From a virus, in IMG/VR virus record IMGVR_UViG_3300024518_004253, positions 1 to 38,549 of that record: 38,549 nucleotides of DNA; one strand, written 5' to 3'. Of the stretch, positions 37,918 to 38,549 are shown one piece after another; position 1 is the first letter of the stretch, and every line of letters starts with the position of its first letter. The notes under the pieces were generated by a model. The model searched no databases, was not told the origin of the DNA, and saw nothing but the letters and a program-made list of their open reading frames with translations. A program made the translations under genes and the position numbers.

Positions 37918-38230
37918 AATCTTTACCCTCTTCATCCATTGCAGCAGCCATTTTATAGGCATAGTCGGCCATTTCTTCAGGTGTCCAGTTATATGAATTA
38001 TGTTTATCCCTGGACCGATTCAATTCAGATAAAGAATGCTTTAATATATCCATTGCCATAACATCTATTTTTTTTACAGGCTCGTGAGGTACAGAATTAA
38101 ATCCAGAATGACAATATATTCTTTTATCATCCTTATCATTTACAAAAAATACACCAATTATATTTAACTCTTCAGGTGTCATATTATCGTAAATCTTAGA
38201 TAGAAGATTACTTATATTTCCTCTAATCAT
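37910..38230 (-). CDS. Hypothetical protein (106 aa)
   Basis: No family is recognised. It is helical at both ends, with a beta segment (LNIIGVFFVNDKDDKRIYCHSGFN) in the middle that resembles small PAS/profilin-like folds. It overlaps its neighbours by 8 nt on each side, as do most genes in this block. Confidence 0.6.
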   Translation of the reverse strand: MIRGNISNLLSKIYDNMTPEELNIIGVFFVNDKDDKRIYCHSGFNSVPHEPVKKIDVMAMDILKHSLSELNRSRDKHNSYNWTPEEMADYAYKMAAAMDEEGKDYE

Positions 38231-38549
38231 TAATAACCTCTTCAGTACTCATAAAAAGAGATTCAAACGCATCAACCGAATCAACAACCTCTTCAACCTT
38301 ATCAGGATCTATCATCCTTTGCAAAAGTGGTTCATCCTCTTTCCTCTCTTTCCCTCTCTCAACTCTCCAATCAAATTCATCTATTATTTCTTTTTTTAAC
38401 TCACGAGATAAATATAAACCGTTTTTTTTACCATGCGTCAAAAATAAAGATCTTGAATTTCCAGCCCTGAATAAAAGGAAATTCTTCATTTCCTCTATTT
38501 CAGAATCAACCATATTTTTAATACTAATACATCGTTCATCTTTTTCAGA
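38223..38549 (-). CDS. Hypothetical protein, C-terminal part of the gene split by the contig ends
   Basis: The frame is open from the right edge to TAA/TAG at 38223 and continues the N-terminal part at 1-396. The visible part contains LTHGKKNGLYLSRELKKEI and a very acidic C-terminus (DPDKVEEVVDSVDAFESLF). If the contig were linear, translation could start at ATG 38513 (96 aa), but the open frame upstream and circular closure favour the 191-aa form. Confidence 0.8.
   Translation of the reverse strand, partial: SEKDERCISIKNMVDSEIEEMKNFLLFRAGNSRSLFLTHGKKNGLYLSRELKKEIIDEFDWRVERGKERKEDEPLLQRMIDPDKVEEVVDSVDAFESLFMSTEEVIND
38403..38549. repeat. Right copy of the 147-bp terminal repeat
   Basis: Identical to 1-147 except position 38529 (a) against 127 (c). 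See the left copy; together they define the circular genome length of 38,402 bp. Confidence 0.95.

Overview
The window is an almost complete tailed-phage genome (contractile-tailed, myovirus-like) with visibly AT-rich DNA. The first 147 bases are repeated at the right end (38403-38549) with one mismatch, so the contig closes into a circle of about 38.4 kb, and one gene runs across the junction. A Gram-negative (diderm) host is inferred from an overlapping inner/outer spanin pair whose outer member has a lipobox. Promoters match the sigma70 pattern and many genes have AGGAG-type ribosome sites, which argues against Bacteroidetes. The host genus cannot be read from the sequence. No tRNA, insertion sequence, CRISPR array or integrase was found.

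Layout. (1) 4422 leftwards through position 1 and on from 38549: a control/replication block (leaderless HTH gene, KilAC antirepressor fused to an HNH nuclease, replication initiator with internal iterons, C5 DNA methyltransferase). After a promoter and structured leader at 562-732 come small genes, a beta-class DNA methyltransferase with an in-frame TGA, and the small terminase at 36301. (2) 35813-10494, all leftward: a leaderless promoter, a cassette of tiny genes, large terminase, portal, head morphogenesis protein, protease/scaffold, decoration protein, major capsid, neck genes, sheath, tube, tail chaperone with a probable -1 frameshift, tape measure, baseplate, a lectin-like protein, an SGNH-esterase fibre, then putative endolysin, holin and spanins. 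(3) 9677-5795, leftward: zinc protein, Rad52/ERF-like annealing protein, NinB-position protein, HNH-like protein, Cro/CI-like regulator, coiled-coil protein. (4) Two short rightward operons: 4543-5566 and 9769-10507, the latter ending in a MazG-like gene.

Control. Two divergent promoter regions (4429-4514 and 9706-9748) separate rightward from leftward operons. At 9719-9735 both -35 boxes lie within one palindrome. Terminators separate convergent units at 5574-5652. Others lie between the tail chaperone and tape measure genes and inside the outer-spanin gene. The antirepressor and Cro-like protein suggest a temperate ancestry, but with no integrase the phage may be lytic or persist extrachromosomally.

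The most unusual items are the SD-sequestering leader with a 10-codon upstream ORF, three promoters placed to give leaderless mRNAs, the iterons inside the initiator gene, the antirepressor-HNH fusion, and the TGA-interrupted methyltransferase.
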